Shown piece by piece: positions 41,346 through 52,199 of a stretch of DNA of 64,000 nucleotides. A program made the position numbers and the translations under genes. Location: the NCBI GenBank assembly GCA_039621445.1, contig CP154955.1, positions 33,277,417 to 33,341,416 of the forward strand, read 5' to 3'. The number at the start of each line of letters is the position of its first letter. The stretch's first letter is position 1. A model generated the notes under the pieces. The model ran no database searches. It was not told the DNA's origin and saw nothing but the letters and a program-made list of their open reading frames with translations. This DNA comes from Euglena gracilis. Its lineage: Eukaryota > Euglenida > Euglenophyceae > Euglenales.

Positions 41346-44336
41346 CTAAAATTCTTCTGAAGAGCGCGAATTGCGCGATTTGGATTCCGCCATGGCGGTA
41401 TGTGATAAGCGTGACACTTTTTTCATAGAACTGACTTGGATAGCAGGTATTCCTGTAGTGGTGTGGCTCGTATAAGCCGACTGAATTTGTCCCAGAAGCT
41501 GTGATAGCTTCAGTTGTTTGGAAACATAGTTCCATCGCTCATCGAGCGTCAAAATATGTCCCGCGAGTTCCTCGCGGTGAATTTCTTTGATAATTTTGGG
41601 TATAAAGTGCAGTAATACTGCGTCAAAGTACTCTTTCATTTGGGTTTCGCCTAACTCCTCTACTTCGGCTGCCAAACAAAGCCATTTTGAGTACCACAGG
41701 TCTATCGACCTCCATTTTCGGTCATGGGGGGCATATTGCCGCCATTTTCTCTCCAGAGTGATTCTGGAAACCAAACTTGAACATGAAGAAGCATATTGCT
41801 CTACCAAATCCTGAAAAGAAATGTGCCCGCGTATGACCAATTGTCTGGCGCGTTCCTTTTCGTCCTTTGGTAAACAGTCTATGAATTCCATTTTGATTAC
41901 TTCTGGGTTTCCGTCTTGGGTTGGACCCTTCAAGTCCCAGAAGTATTCCCAGTCACGGAAAAATTGTTTCCATGTGGTGGGGTCACCGTCCCATTGGGGC
42001 TTCACCTTATTCGCGATTGCGATGGTGTTTTTGTAATCTTTCTGAGTAACCCGTGGCCCTTCGGTGGTATTCATGGCGGGTGGGCCCGGGCGCGAAATCG
42101 CACCATGCGCGGATACCTTGGTTGTTACACCAAGTGTACTTTTGGGTGTATTTTGCGAATGCGCATTCAATATTTCACTTGGTGTACCATAGGTACCTTG
42201 CAAACTTGGTGAATCGCGAATGCGCGAATGGTGATGCTGATGCATCTCAGGATCAATACCATGTGCGGGAGTGCGGCTCATACCGCGACAAAGTTCATAT
42301 TCCCACATTTTTCGATTTCTTTGAGGGTTTCGCTTGGCTTTCTCTTGAAAACCGACCCCATCATCGAAAAAATGGTCCATTGGGACTGGTACCGCTGGGG
42401 TAGGGACCACTGCATGAGCAGAATCGTAATTTTGTTGCAACGTGCCGCCAATAGGCTCTGCCACAGGTGCGCTGTTAGCGCTTTTGGAGCTGGACTCTGC
42501 GGCAAGTGTGCCTACAACACCCATATTGGGTTTTTGTTGTAAAAAACGCAATTGTGCGTGTACTTGATCCAAATTTTCTGTAAAGTCACGAAAATTTTTC
42601 TCCAAATCATCGAGAATTTTCAGATGATCGGTGATTGCACCAATATCTTCCTGCAAGCGCTTAATACGCCTGCGGTGTTTGGACATATCGTCCAGAAGAG
42701 GGATTTTGTCAGAAAAAGACTGGAAATCTTGCGAAATTTTTCCAAAACCACTTTCCAATTCCCGTAGTCGCACAGCTAGAGTGTGCACCGCTTCGGAAAT
42801 AGGCTCCAGTGGTGGAGGTGGTTTGGAAGGAGGGGTATTTTGCGGATTCCGCACGTTTTCTGCCATTGGCTGTTCCAAAAACACCGAAACTTGCGCGGAT
42901 AGCGCTGCGAAATCTTTCTGCAAGTTTTTGACTTGCTGATTCACTGTTTCCTCGGTCCGTATCGGACCGTCACAAAAATTTTTCTTGACTTGGTGATTTT
43001 CATCACGCATATCTGCAGAAAATTGCTGAAATTCTAAATTGTGCGAACATGGTACCGCATTGCGGTTCTGCAACTCCGCAATTGCGGTTTGGATGTCAAC
43101 AATATTATTCTGCCACCGTTGGTGGTAAGCATCCTGCCTGCTTGCGATATTCGCGATATGGGCGTAAAAACTTGCTATTTCAGCAGAATTTTCACCACAA
43201 CTACATGATTTTCGCTCCAACCGGGAAAGTCTTTCCTCCAATTGCTGCACATAAGTGCTGGAAGCGAAACCTTCACCACGTTGGGTGTGCGTGTGGTGAA
43301 AATTTGCCGATTCACGGCTCAGTTGCATAATGCGCTGTTGCGCTTCCTGGAATGCAGTGAACTGCTCCAACGTAACAAAAGCTCCCATATCAGGATTTTT
43401 GTGCTCAAAAAGTGCCGTTATTGGCTCCACTTTTGTAATCAACTTTTGCAAACTATGATGCATGTGCAAAAATGCCTCCTTTGGCAGCATGCGGTAAACC
43501 ACATCAGTAGGTTGTTTGCCAATTGTGCCTGTAGGCACCGTTGCGACATCCTGATGCAGAGAGTTACCACAAGGTGCCTGACTTTGCAGCAAAGGTTGAC
43601 AATCACACTGGGCGCTGGGTTGCTCGGTAGAGCCACACGCCGATAGGCGTTGCACCCATTGCGCCGCGGGGTTATCGCCTAAACAAAACACCGTTAGGTG
43701 TGGAAACTCCTGAGTGGGGAGATGCTCGATGGAGCTTGATACCGTTAGGTATTGCACCCTTTGGGTGTTGGAATGCTCGATAGAGCTGGGAACGGTGGGG
43801 GAATGCTCTATAGAGCTGGGGGTTGGAGGTAATTGCTCGATAGAGCTGGGACCGGTGGGGGAATGCTCTATAGAGCTTGGGGTTGGAGGTAATTGCTGGA
43901 TAGAGCTAGCCACTGTGGGGGGGTGCTCGATAGAGCTGGACACCGTTAGGTGTGGCACCCATTGGGTAGGGGGTTGCTCGTTAGAGCTGTGGGGGGAATG
44001 CTCGATAGAGCTGGAAAGCGGGGTGGGGGAACGCTCGATAGAGCTGGAAAGCGGGGTGGGGGAACGCTCGGTAGAGCTGAAAACTGGGGTGGGGGTGTGC
44101 TCAATAGAGCTGGAAACCACTGGGGTGGGGGAGTGCTTAATAGAGCTGGAAACCAATGGGGTGGGGGGATGCTCAATAGAGCTGAGAGGTGCCCCATATA
44201 GGGCTACACACCTGGGTTGGAGCATATACTCCTGAGACAAATATTCGTCAAACTTTCTCAAAGAACTAATCAAAGCTTTTGATGTGTTGGTGCTTGAGCT
44301 CTGCATATATTTATTTATTTGCAGAAGCAAACACAA
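41346..44336 (-). CDS. gag: Element 4 Gag, 996 residues
   Basis: Long intact ORF. N-terminal repeats of the type SSIEHSPTP (about residues 55-220), encoded by a minisatellite at 43700-44200. Long coiled-coil segments follow (about 270-620). The C-terminal capsid-like block is shared with family A: WDGDPTTWKQFFRDWEYFWD, MEFIDCLPKDEKERARQLVI, FQDLVEQYASSCSSLVSRIT and LDERWNYVSKQLKLSQLLGQ. The ORF starts about 290 bases inside the 5' LTR boundary and ends in TAG at 41346-41348, followed in frame by the zinc knuckles. It would build the particle for this non-autonomous element. Confidence 0.85.
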   Translation of the reverse strand: MCLLLQINKYMQSSSTNTSKALISSLRKFDEYLSQEYMLQPRCVALYGAPLSSIEHPPTPLVSSSIKHSPTPVVSSSIEHTPTPVFSSTERSPTPLSSSIERSPTPLSSSIEHSPHSSNEQPPTQWVPHLTVSSSIEHPPTVASSIQQLPPTPSSIEHSPTGPSSIEQLPPTPSSIEHSPTVPSSIEHSNTQRVQYLTVSSSIEHLPTQEFPHLTVFCLGDNPAAQWVQRLSACGSTEQPSAQCDCQPLLQSQAPCGNSLHQDVATVPTGTIGKQPTDVVYRMLPKEAFLHMHHSLQKLITKVEPITALFEHKNPDMGAFVTLEQFTAFQEAQQRIMQLSRESANFHHTHTQRGEGFASSTYVQQLEERLSRLERKSCSCGENSAEIASFYAHIANIASRQDAYHQRWQNNIVDIQTAIAELQNRNAVPCSHNLEFQQFSADMRDENHQVKKNFCDGPIRTEETVNQQVKNLQKDFAALSAQVSVFLEQPMAENVRNPQNTPPSKPPPPLEPISEAVHTLAVRLRELESGFGKISQDFQSFSDKIPLLDDMSKHRRRIKRLQEDIGAITDHLKILDDLEKNFRDFTENLDQVHAQLRFLQQKPNMGVVGTLAAESSSKSANSAPVAEPIGGTLQQNYDSAHAVVPTPAVPVPMDHFFDDGVGFQEKAKRNPQRNRKMWEYELCRGMSRTPAHGIDPEMHQHHHSRIRDSPSLQGTYGTPSEILNAHSQNTPKSTLGVTTKVSAHGAISRPGPPAMNTTEGPRVTQKDYKNTIAIANKVKPQWDGDPTTWKQFFRDWEYFWDLKGPTQDGNPEVIKMEFIDCLPKDEKERARQLVIRGHISFQDLVEQYASSCSSLVSRITLERKWRQYAPHDRKWRSIDLWYSKWLCLAAEVEELGETQMKEYFDAVLLHFIPKIIKEIHREELAGHILTLDERWNYVSKQLKLSQLLGQIQSAYTSHTTTGIPAIQVSSMKKVSRLSHTAMAESKSRNSRSSEEF
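43700..44200. repeat. Minisatellite encoding SSIEHSPTP repeats
   Basis: About 12 imperfect units carrying GAATGCTCGATAGAGCTGG with variable spacers, in frame with the element 4 gag. Confidence 0.8.
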
Positions 44337-44617
44337 TCAAACCCCAAAAAGTAAGCAAAGGAACAAACTTAGAAGGATATGGCAGCGTATACTGCCCAGA
44401 GCCTCCTGAAGCTTGTACCTGTGCTTGGAAGTTGGCTCCAAACAGCTCGTGGATGCTTTGTAGCCTATAGGCTCAGCAACACTCACTGTTTGAAGTCACC
44501 TGTTAAGATGAGGGGGAGAAGGGGGGAGAAGGGGCGTAGGAAAGAAACCAAATCTGCTACCAAGTGTATTCCTTGGTAGTCTTTCTGTTTGTGAAGTATG
44601 TGTAGGTTCGTAACCTA

Positions 44618-44629
44618 TTCTGCTACCAA
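44618..44629 (-). promoter_or_regulatory. Element 4 primer binding site
   Basis: The minus strand reads TGGTAGCAGAAT starting one base after the LTR. The first ten bases match the complement of the 3' end of eukaryotic initiator tRNA-Met (ending TCTGCTACCA). Confidence 0.75.
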
Positions 44630-44630
44630 G

Positions 44631-45046
44631 TGTACGTCCCCTGACTCTATTCCCACTGCCTGTCGGCCTACTTACACCCTCCCGTGGGAACAGAACCAGG
44701 AGAGTAACAAAAAAGAAAGCCTTTCACTTAACTATTAGTTTTTATTGCCTTTGGACTTATGCACAGCACAAGGCAAACCAGATGTGATTTTGGAACTTCA
44801 GTTCCAGTTGTGTTCTCCTAACGGAGTTCAAGTCTTCAATTCTTCGATTTGCCCTTTTGGACTTGTGAAACACAAAACAAAACAATAATACCACCTGTGA
44901 AAAGAGAAGGCAGATCCGTGATAGGATAGGCTATTCCTAATTCTGCAATTTGTCTTGCACAACATGGAATAGTACTATCTGGCATGACATTGTACATTCT
45001 GCAGTCTGCTGCTATGCACAGTGCCATGTTCATGCTGCCTGGTACA
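44631..45046 (-). repeat. Element 4 5' LTR
   Basis: TG...CA ends with near-mirror TGTAC/GTACA termini. Joined to the PBS at 44629. Confidence 0.88.
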
Positions 45047-47735
45047 CCTCCTTGTCCTCGCCGCCGTTCGCCAGGTCCACCTCCGCGAACAGCACGGCAT
45101 ACTCCACCTCTCCTTTGGTCTCGATCTCCTCGTCCAGCATCAGCACCGTGGCCTCGTCCAAAGCCGCGCGGAACATGGCGAGGCGCTGAGCTGACGTGAT
45201 GGACGGCCACGCCTGCTCGAGTTCCCGAAGGAACAGGAGCCATCGCCTCCGCTACTGCGGCCAGTCCTCCGGCTGCCCGGAGAACCGGCCCGGGTGGAGG
45301 CCGATGACGGAGTCCACCAACGGCGCCGGGAGGAAGTGCAAGGCCGCTGGCTGGCCTGCACCGGGGCGATGCGGACTTCTCGCACCGCGGACGCGCTGGC
45401 GACGGGGACGGCGAACGGCGTGGTCAGGCGGGCGATGGAGAGGGACGGCACCCCGCCCCCTCCCGCCGCGGCCTGCTTCCGGACCAGCCGGAGAGCTGGT
45501 CGGAGGGTGGACGACGGCTTCTCCTGCACCACGGACTCCTCCTGCATGGGCTTCTCCATCTGGACCGTTCTCACCTCTGGCACTGGTTGCTGCCGGGCCA
45601 CCGGTTCCGGCTGCTGCTCAGCCGGGGGTGGCGGAGCCTTGGCGGGCATGGCCGGCACCGCCTTGGCTTGGGAGGATACGATCACCTTCGAGACGATCTG
45701 GTCCAGCCGCTGCACGGCCATCACCACGGCCTGCGTCTGGACGTTCACCTTCCGCACTTCGGCCTCCACCACCCGGATCTTGTCACCGGGGCTGTCCGCG
45801 GCGAGCCGTTGCACGGCCACGGTCAGCCCTTGGGCTTGGGCTCCCACCTTCTGGATCTCCGTCTCCACCTTCTGGATCCTCCCCACGACCAGCGGCGGCA
45901 GCTCAGCGGCCTTTGGCTCCTTGGCCGCGGCTGCCTCCACCTTGGTGGTGGGGGAGGACACCTGCACCACCAGGAACTTGACCTGCTCCTTCAGCCATGC
46001 GTTCTCGGCCTGCTGATACTGCAGCTGCTCCACCAGGCACGGCGTCACCTCCACCGCCTTGCCCTGCGCCACCGCCGTCGCCTCCACCTTGGCGGTGAAG
46101 GCGGCCATCTGCACCTCGACGGCGTTGAGCTTCCCCTGCAGCTGGACGTTCTCGGCCCGCTGACGCTCCTTCTCTTGCAGCAGCTCCTGCACGGCGGCCT
46201 TGAGGTGCGCCACCTCTACCAGCTCGGCTAGTCCACTCGTCGGTACGCCGCTCTTCACCGCCATCACCGCGGCCGCGGCGTTGTCTTCCGCCTCCTTCAC
46301 CTTCGCCCGGATTCTTCGCAGATCTTCGCTGAAGTCTCCGAGCGCGTCGCGGGTGTACTTCTCCACTCTTAGCATTCGCTCCTCCGCCGTGGCCACCATT
46401 GGCATGAGCTTGTGGAGTTGTGATATTCCTTGATGAAGTCTGACGATGTCGTCCTTCACCTTCACCACGTTCTCCATCAGGTCCACGTGGCCCCCTTCTC
46501 GGGCCGCCATCCTTTTCTTCAGCTCTTGTACCGCCACTCCTTGCTCGTCCACCTTGTCCTTCACGGCGGCGGCCATTTGCACGGCCGCCCAGCTGTCCCA
46601 CATCTCCTTCGCCTTGGAGCCGATGAAGTCGACGGTGTTGCAGAGGCGGTCCATCCGCGTCTGCAACGCAGCGTATGCAGCCTCCCACTCGGGGGGGCCC
46701 TGCATGGTCTCGTCCGGCTTCTCCTCGGTGTCGTACATCTCGCTCTGGTCTGCGCCCGCCAGCCACTCCTCGTCGTCATCACGAGGACCTTCTCCCCGGC
46801 GTTGTTGATCACCTTCACCTTCTCCTTCACCCTCGTCATCTCCTTCGTCATCGGAGAGGCCCAGCCGCGGCACCTTGTGCGGCCGGACCGAAGATGGGGG
46901 GGTGCGGAAGTGCGGGTGCACGGCGGTGGTGCTCGGGTGTTCGCTGGGGGACCGGTAGGGAGGCGGCCCTCCCACCGGTGCGGCGATGGCTTGGCTGGAC
47001 GACGACGCCATCTGCGACGGCGAGGGCCCTGCCACCGGAACAGGTGGCTGAGCAGACTGCAAGGACGGATGCACAGATGGAATCAGGCCAGCCACGGGGA
47101 CGGGGATCCCGTCTCGGTCCTCGGACTCGCCGGGGCCCAGCTCAAGGGCGGGGTGATATGTGATGGCCCGCATGCCCTCATCAGGGCTCCTCGGTGGCCC
47201 GGGGCTGGGCACGGGCACCGGCAGGCCTGCGAAGGCCCGCTCACTCTGCAGCTCCGGGACGGCCCCACAGGTGGGGCACCTCGGACGGGAACGGGAACGG
47301 GAAGGGCAGAGAAGGGATCAGCTGGGGGAAGGGTGGGGTCCCTGGGAAAAGCTGAGAGGGTGGAGCCCCGGGTGGTAGCCAGGGGGTCGGGTCCCAGCTC
47401 TGGGGCTGGGCTGATTTCGGGAACAGGAGGGGGACTTGGGACGAGTCTCGAGGGCTATCGACTAGGGACTCGGATTGGAGGGGGATGAGTGGGAGTTGGG
47501 GTGGGGCTGGGAGCGCGGGAAACGGGGATTGTGGGGATGGGAGTGGGGATGGGGCAGGGGATCGGGGGTATCTTTTCGGGGTGTTTTCTTGCGCTTCCCG
47601 AGGGCTATCGGAAAGACTTGCGGTGGGGGCTACCACTTCAGAGTCCGCCGCAAAGGTTGGCATCCTGTCTGTGTCCCGGTGGGCCGTAGCCTCTTCGTCT
47701 GTGGAAAATTCTGGGGAGGTGTGCACGCTTTGCAT
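45047..47735 (-). pseudogene. gag: Element 3 Gag, N-terminal part
   Basis: ATG 47735 lies 58 bases inside the PBS. A Pro-rich region (to about 47240), then a frameshift, an acidic stretch and long coiled coils with heptad-like VQELKKRM, VKDDIVRLHQ and AVQELLQEKERQRAENVQLQ. The conserved end reads RFSGQPEDWPQ-stop-RRWLLFLRELEQAW and RLAMFRAALDEATVL, typical of Ty3-type Gag. Defects: a frameshift near 47240-47280, another near 45350, and an in-frame TAG at 45252-45254. Element 4 interrupts it at 45046. The C-terminal part continues at 36163. Confidence 0.75.
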
Positions 47736-47792
47736 TTCAAAAAGAAGGCACTCGAGAGAATGGCCTTCAATGGAAAACGTAGAACGAACAAC

Positions 47793-47804
47793 CCTCTACT
47801 ACCA
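47793..47804 (-). promoter_or_regulatory. Element 3 primer binding site
   Basis: The minus strand reads TGGTAGTAGAGG directly after the 5' LTR, one mismatch from the initiator tRNA-Met complement. Confidence 0.75.
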
Positions 47805-48401
47805 GTTTTCCCCTCTCGCCGGTTCGGTGACCGTGCGCGGAATGGGCTCCCCGGCAGGCCGAGTGGGGGAAAACAGTCACCCGGCGCTCCGGTAAAAATA
47901 GGCACACGCGCCCCAAAAATTCCCTTTTTTTGTGTCTTTCGGTCCCTGAATTCAGCCAGAACCTGGGTTCCGGCAGCCAAATAATTCAAAAATTGGGGGG
48001 GGGGGAACGGTATTTTTGGCCAACTCCTTGGGGGTGCCTCTGAAGCAGTAGGGGGGGGGGAGGAAAAGCCTGGATTGAATTTCAAAAAGGGTAGCGGGGG
48101 GGACGGAAGAACACCTTCACCTTGATTTCCAGCGCCGCTTGCTCTTCCTTTTTTGAATTTGAATTCTTTCGTTTTGATTGACCTTCCAGATTGACCTTTT
48201 GAAAATCTTGAACAATTGTTTCCTTGAAATCAGATTGAATTTTTGATATTTCTTCCTTCAGCATGCACAATTCTTTGAATGAAACATTCGGAATAGAGAA
48301 CCTGGGGGGGAAAAGTACACAGGTAAAAAAAAGTAGCGGAATGGGGCAGAATATTCGCTAATTCCAGTGCGCAGGCGCCAGGCCGCCTCCCGCCGCCCAC
48401 A
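47804..48401 (-). repeat. Element 3 5' LTR
   Basis: Pairs with 25798-26396. It is followed on the outside by target copy AAGG (48402-48405). Confidence 0.85.
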
Positions 48402-51400
48402 AAGGTAAACGGTGAGCAAAAGTGATAGGGTGAGAAAAGCAAACGGTGAGGCGCAAAGGTGAGACGGTTATATGGAATAGTGTACAATGGGTGTGCGGGT
48501 TCGTGTGTGTGTGCGGTTGTGTGTTTTGTGTGTATGCACGCTCACTTGCTTGTCGTGCATTCCAACCGAAAATGACTGGGCTGACTTTTTTGAACGCAAA
48601 GAAAACAGGGCTTCACATTGGCCCTCAGCCACTAAATCACAGGGCTTTGGTGCCCACGTGGCTGGTTTTTTTTTTATTGGCCCACACCAGGGCCTATGGA
48701 CGGAGGAGGGGTCATCTTCGGTCCAGGGTCCCCCCCCCCCCCGAGTCCGGATGCCTCCAAGCTGTGTTCCATGGAAAAAATGCCTTTGACCAATATCCAA
48801 TAGTCCAAACCGAATCAAAAAACTGAGTTTTAAAACTCCAACTCGTTTTGTCGTCCACCAGAAAAAATATCAAAATCCCAGGTTTTTTCCAACTCTTTGT
48901 GTAAAAATCCTCCAGCGACAAAAATTCTCAAAACGTCAAAAAACTGGTCCAACCCATAAGTCCAGGGCCTACAAGAGCCCTCAACGAAATCCAGTCGAGA
49001 ATTCCAACCTGCCACATACAACAAACAAAGTCCAACCGAGAGCAACCAACCCAACAGAAGCAACGTACAGCAGCATACCGTTGTATAGGGCCAGGCCAAT
49101 CCAGCCCAACCGATCCACAGCCGTAAAACTAACCAATTCGGCTTGCCAATCGAAATCCACTGCCCCCCCCCCCCAATCACACGGGGCAATGGGGGTCAAA
49201 TGACATGGCAAACTCAAAAATACTGAAAATTCAAATCCAATGTTTCTCAGCCAAAGCGACTTTTCGCTGCCCCCCCCCCCCCCGGGCCATGGGGGTCAAT
49301 CTGGCTTCAGCCTCCAAACAAAAAAATCACAAACCTGGGCCGTAATATCAAAACCGGCTGAAATCTCACCACATGTCAAAGGACGGGCCTTCACAATGCC
49401 ACCCGCCCCCCCCGTCAACCAATGCGGGGAGGGCCATGGGCTAAAAAATCCTGGCTGCAAAATCAGAATCCCCATTCGACAAATAAAATGGGAAAAATGG
49501 AAATTTCATCAAACCCCGCCATAATCTGGGGTGTGACCAAAAACAGTCACGGTCACAAAATGATGCATTCCTGTCCCCACCCAAACGTCTCACAGGGTAT
49601 CCAATTCTGAGTCAAAAAATTCCAACCGTAGAGCCAAAACTGATTTTGATCCACACCAACAAAAAACATGGCTAAACACAGCCCCCCCCCCCCCAGCTGC
49701 ACGAGGAGGGGAGAAAAACTGGCTCCAAACCACAAGCAAAATTCTGAGACCCAAAACCATGAATAATCTGATTCAGCGCTGTGGGAGCCAACGGCCTGGA
49801 CCTGGGCTTTGGCCATGCGTCGGGCTACTGCCCGTGTGTGAGGTCAGCCATTAAACTTCACAGCACTTGAGTAAAATAATGTATCCACCGTTTCAACTCC
49901 ACAGACAATCCACAATTGTGATCATGACAATGGTAAATCATGTGATTCAATTGCATGTGATTCAATTGCTTGGGTCCCACTTATGTCATTGAAGTCTGTT
50001 CACCATCTCATTGAAAGGTCATCATGTCATCATCCCAGTCTTTGAAGTCATGTTCAAATTGTTGAAATCCTTGAATTCAATGAAATCAGTCAAAATCCTT
50101 GATAACTTGACTCCTTCTGTTGATTCTCCTTGCTCGGTGATTGATTGCTTGCACCTGCATGACAAGGCAACACACACGCACAAATTCAGCACTGGCAACA
50201 CACAAGGCAGATTTCTGAAATTCCTCACTGAACAGAACCTGAACCAGAACGGCACTTAAAATCTGATCTTGATCCATCAAGTGGGTCACACGAAAACTGT
50301 ATAAGCAAGCCTTAAACTGTAAAAATTACCATTGGGAGTTTTGCATTGTGAGGCGTCCCCCACTTCTGAGTTTTTCTCCCTCAAGCAAACTCCACAGCCG
50401 AAAAATTGCCGCAGAAAGTGCAACCCACAGATCAACAGATTTTTCCCTGAAAACTGAACCAAATGATGATGATGCCACTGCTGGGCCCAAAAATGAATTT
50501 TTTTCAGGGGTGTCTTTTCCTCCTGGGTTTAATCCACCTTGGTTCCCACTGATCTGAAAAAAACTTTGATTCCTGAGCCCTTATATGGGTGGCCACAGGG
50601 GTGTTTATTCCTTACCTGGGTCTAGCCCCACCCTCGGAACCCCTCTTTGCGCGCTTTCCAAAAAACTTTTTGGTTCGAGTGGTCCATCAGAGGTCTCCCC
50701 TACCCAGGATTTGGCAAAAACCCAGATAAAACCTCCACAGGCCTGCTGAGCTGCCACACTCGAAAACCATAATGAAACTGGACTGAAAATCCCAAAAAAC
50801 TGTGCCGATTCTCCAACATATGTCCCTGTCCGGGGGTAAGTTTCTCTCTGGAAAAACTGTCCCGTGACAAAAAGGACCAGCAAAAACACAAACCAAAATT
50901 CCACCTGAGATGACTGATGTGTCCCCGTCGGGGATGGTGACACATGTCCACACCGTGCCCCACCCCAAATGACATTTGGGACAACCGAAAACTGAAAACT
51001 CTGAAAGTGAAAATGAAAAGTCATTGATCTGGCTGCCTGAACCCTAGGAGAAAAATCCCAAGCATCGTGGCTGGGCGTCTCCATTTAAGTGGAAAGCAAC
51101 TGGGGAAAAAACATGTACCCCAGAAACCAGATTCAAAATGTTTGACTTGGCTGTTTTTCATAAGCCAAACTCTGCAAACTGAAAATCCAGATTTTGTCCC
51201 CGACCTGATTGCACATCTGCCTCCAACGCTAGCTCACCGTGAAAAACGTATCAAAAAACAATCACAAAACAACCCACAGAAACACACTCGACACTGTAAA
51301 GTGCTGTGCTGTGCCAGTCAGTGGTCAGACCTGTGCTGAAAAAAAATCACCACCACAACTGATACGGTGGAAACCACCCCCAGCTCTTCCAGGGATTTGC

Positions 51401-51626
51401 AAACCAGTCCCAACCCCACCAATCGTGAGACCAACTTGGTCTTAAAAATTGAAAGTCATTCCAGCTGTTTTTGGCAGGCCTCCAGATTTTTTTGTCTGTC
51501 TGAATTTTCTTGGCTGTGCGGCAAAATCTGAGGAAGATTTCTCAGAAGACACTGATGACGGCTGCAAATTTGTGCCATGCCCAGAAGTCAGGTTCACAGG
51601 CTCAAAATTTTCTGGACTTTGCAATT
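48402..51626. other. Element 2 internal region, no gene recognised
   Basis: It contains a GT-rich microsatellite (about 48488-48540) and poly-C runs near 48730, 49165, 49272 and 49685. Short ORFs on both strands show no RT, protease or integrase motif. With no pol present, element 2 would need enzymes supplied in trans. Confidence 0.5.
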
Positions 51627-52199
51627 TCAGTTCACTGGGCTGTAACTTTTCAGCCATTTGTAGTTCAAGCAAGTTTTCAGCCGTTCCTCCAGAATCTTTT
51701 CTTCACTCTCCAGCCGTTTTGACAGAGCCTCGCCCTTCTCACACAGGGACTGGATGCTTTCAGAAAACCGGTGTTCAATTTCACTGCAAGTTCGTGTCAA
51801 AAGCTCATGAAAATCATCTGCCAAATTTCTCAGACGCGTTTCAATTTCAGCCATCCGTCCCTCCAAGTGGCTGGACTCACTTTGGCTGGGCTCACGTGAC
51901 AAACCCTGCCATTTTTTTTCAATGTGTTCAAGTCTGCATTCCAAAAATCTTAGATTTAAACGAAGTGACCCTTCAGGAGAATGCACAACATCAGTCCACA
52001 GATAATGAAACTGCAAAAACAATTCCTCCAAAGCTTTCACAACTTCTAGTTGAAAGTCATCAAAATTGCTGATTGCAACCATCCTTCCAAGCTTTTGGCG
52101 AACAATTTTCAAATCGCAAATTTCACAATCTGATTTGTCGTCAACCGAATCAAAATATTCTTCACTGACAGAGTCAGTGAAGCCACCTCTGCGTACCAT
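51627..52199 (-). CDS. Element 2 gag-like coiled-coil ORF
   Basis: 191 codons. The ATG overlaps the last LTR base and the PBS. Starts MVRRGGFTDSVSEEYFDS, has CEIC near residue 24, then charged heptad-like helices (LEHIEKKW, EGRMAEIETRLRNLADDFHELL, EKGEALSKRLESEEKILEERL). No zinc knuckle. Its position right behind the LTR and its coiled coils suggest a Gag-like particle protein; the family is not recognised. Confidence 0.5.
   Translation of the reverse strand: MVRRGGFTDSVSEEYFDSVDDKSDCEICDLKIVRQKLGRMVAISNFDDFQLEVVKALEELFLQFHYLWTDVVHSPEGSLRLNLRFLECRLEHIEKKWQGLSREPSQSESSHLEGRMAEIETRLRNLADDFHELLTRTCSEIEHRFSESIQSLCEKGEALSKRLESEEKILEERLKTCLNYKWLKSYSPVN
52186..52198 (-). promoter_or_regulatory. Element 2 probable primer binding site
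   Basis: The minus strand reads TGGTACGCAGAGG immediately after the LTR. It resembles the initiator tRNA-Met complement with one extra base; another tRNA is possible. Confidence 0.5.

Larger units (their letters stand above)
36164..45046 (-). mobile_element. Element 4: gag-only LTR retrotransposon inside element 3 gag
   Basis: Two 416-base direct repeats, 36164-36579 and 44631-45046, start TGTACGTCC and end GGTACA on the plus strand and differ at about 8 sites (about 2%). A PBS (rc of 44621-44629) and a purine tract (rc of 36580-36592) give minus orientation. The internal 8 kb has gag with zinc knuckles but no RT or integrase. LTR ends (TGTACCAGGC and GGACGTACA) and gag resemble family A, so it may be mobilised by a family-A pol. 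The flanks (GGAG on the left, CCTC on the right) do not form a direct duplication. Confidence 0.88.
25798..48401 (-). mobile_element. Element 3: Ty3/chromo retrotransposon with C5-methyltransferase
   Basis: LTRs at 25798-26396 and 47804-48401 flank gag, a methyltransferase domain, pol and a third ORF, all on the minus strand. The 4-base target AAGG is present at 25794-25797 and 48402-48405. The PBS abuts the 5' LTR and a purine tract abuts the 3' LTR. Removing element 4 (36164-45046) from its gag leaves about 13.7 kb. Its high GC content and codon use differ from the AT-richer family-A and element-4 genes. Confidence 0.88.

Noticed and set aside
28391-45254. Alternative genetic code with TAG or TAA as sense codons
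   Set aside because: Pol (about 1910 codons), element 4 Gag (996) and family-A Gag (849) contain no internal TAG or TAA, and RPL11 ends in TAA. Isolated mutations or read-through fit better.
45294-47488. Plus-strand ORFs opposite the element 3 gag
   Set aside because: No motif seen, strong base-composition bias, and the minus strand carries Gag coiled coils in LTR-PBS-gag order.
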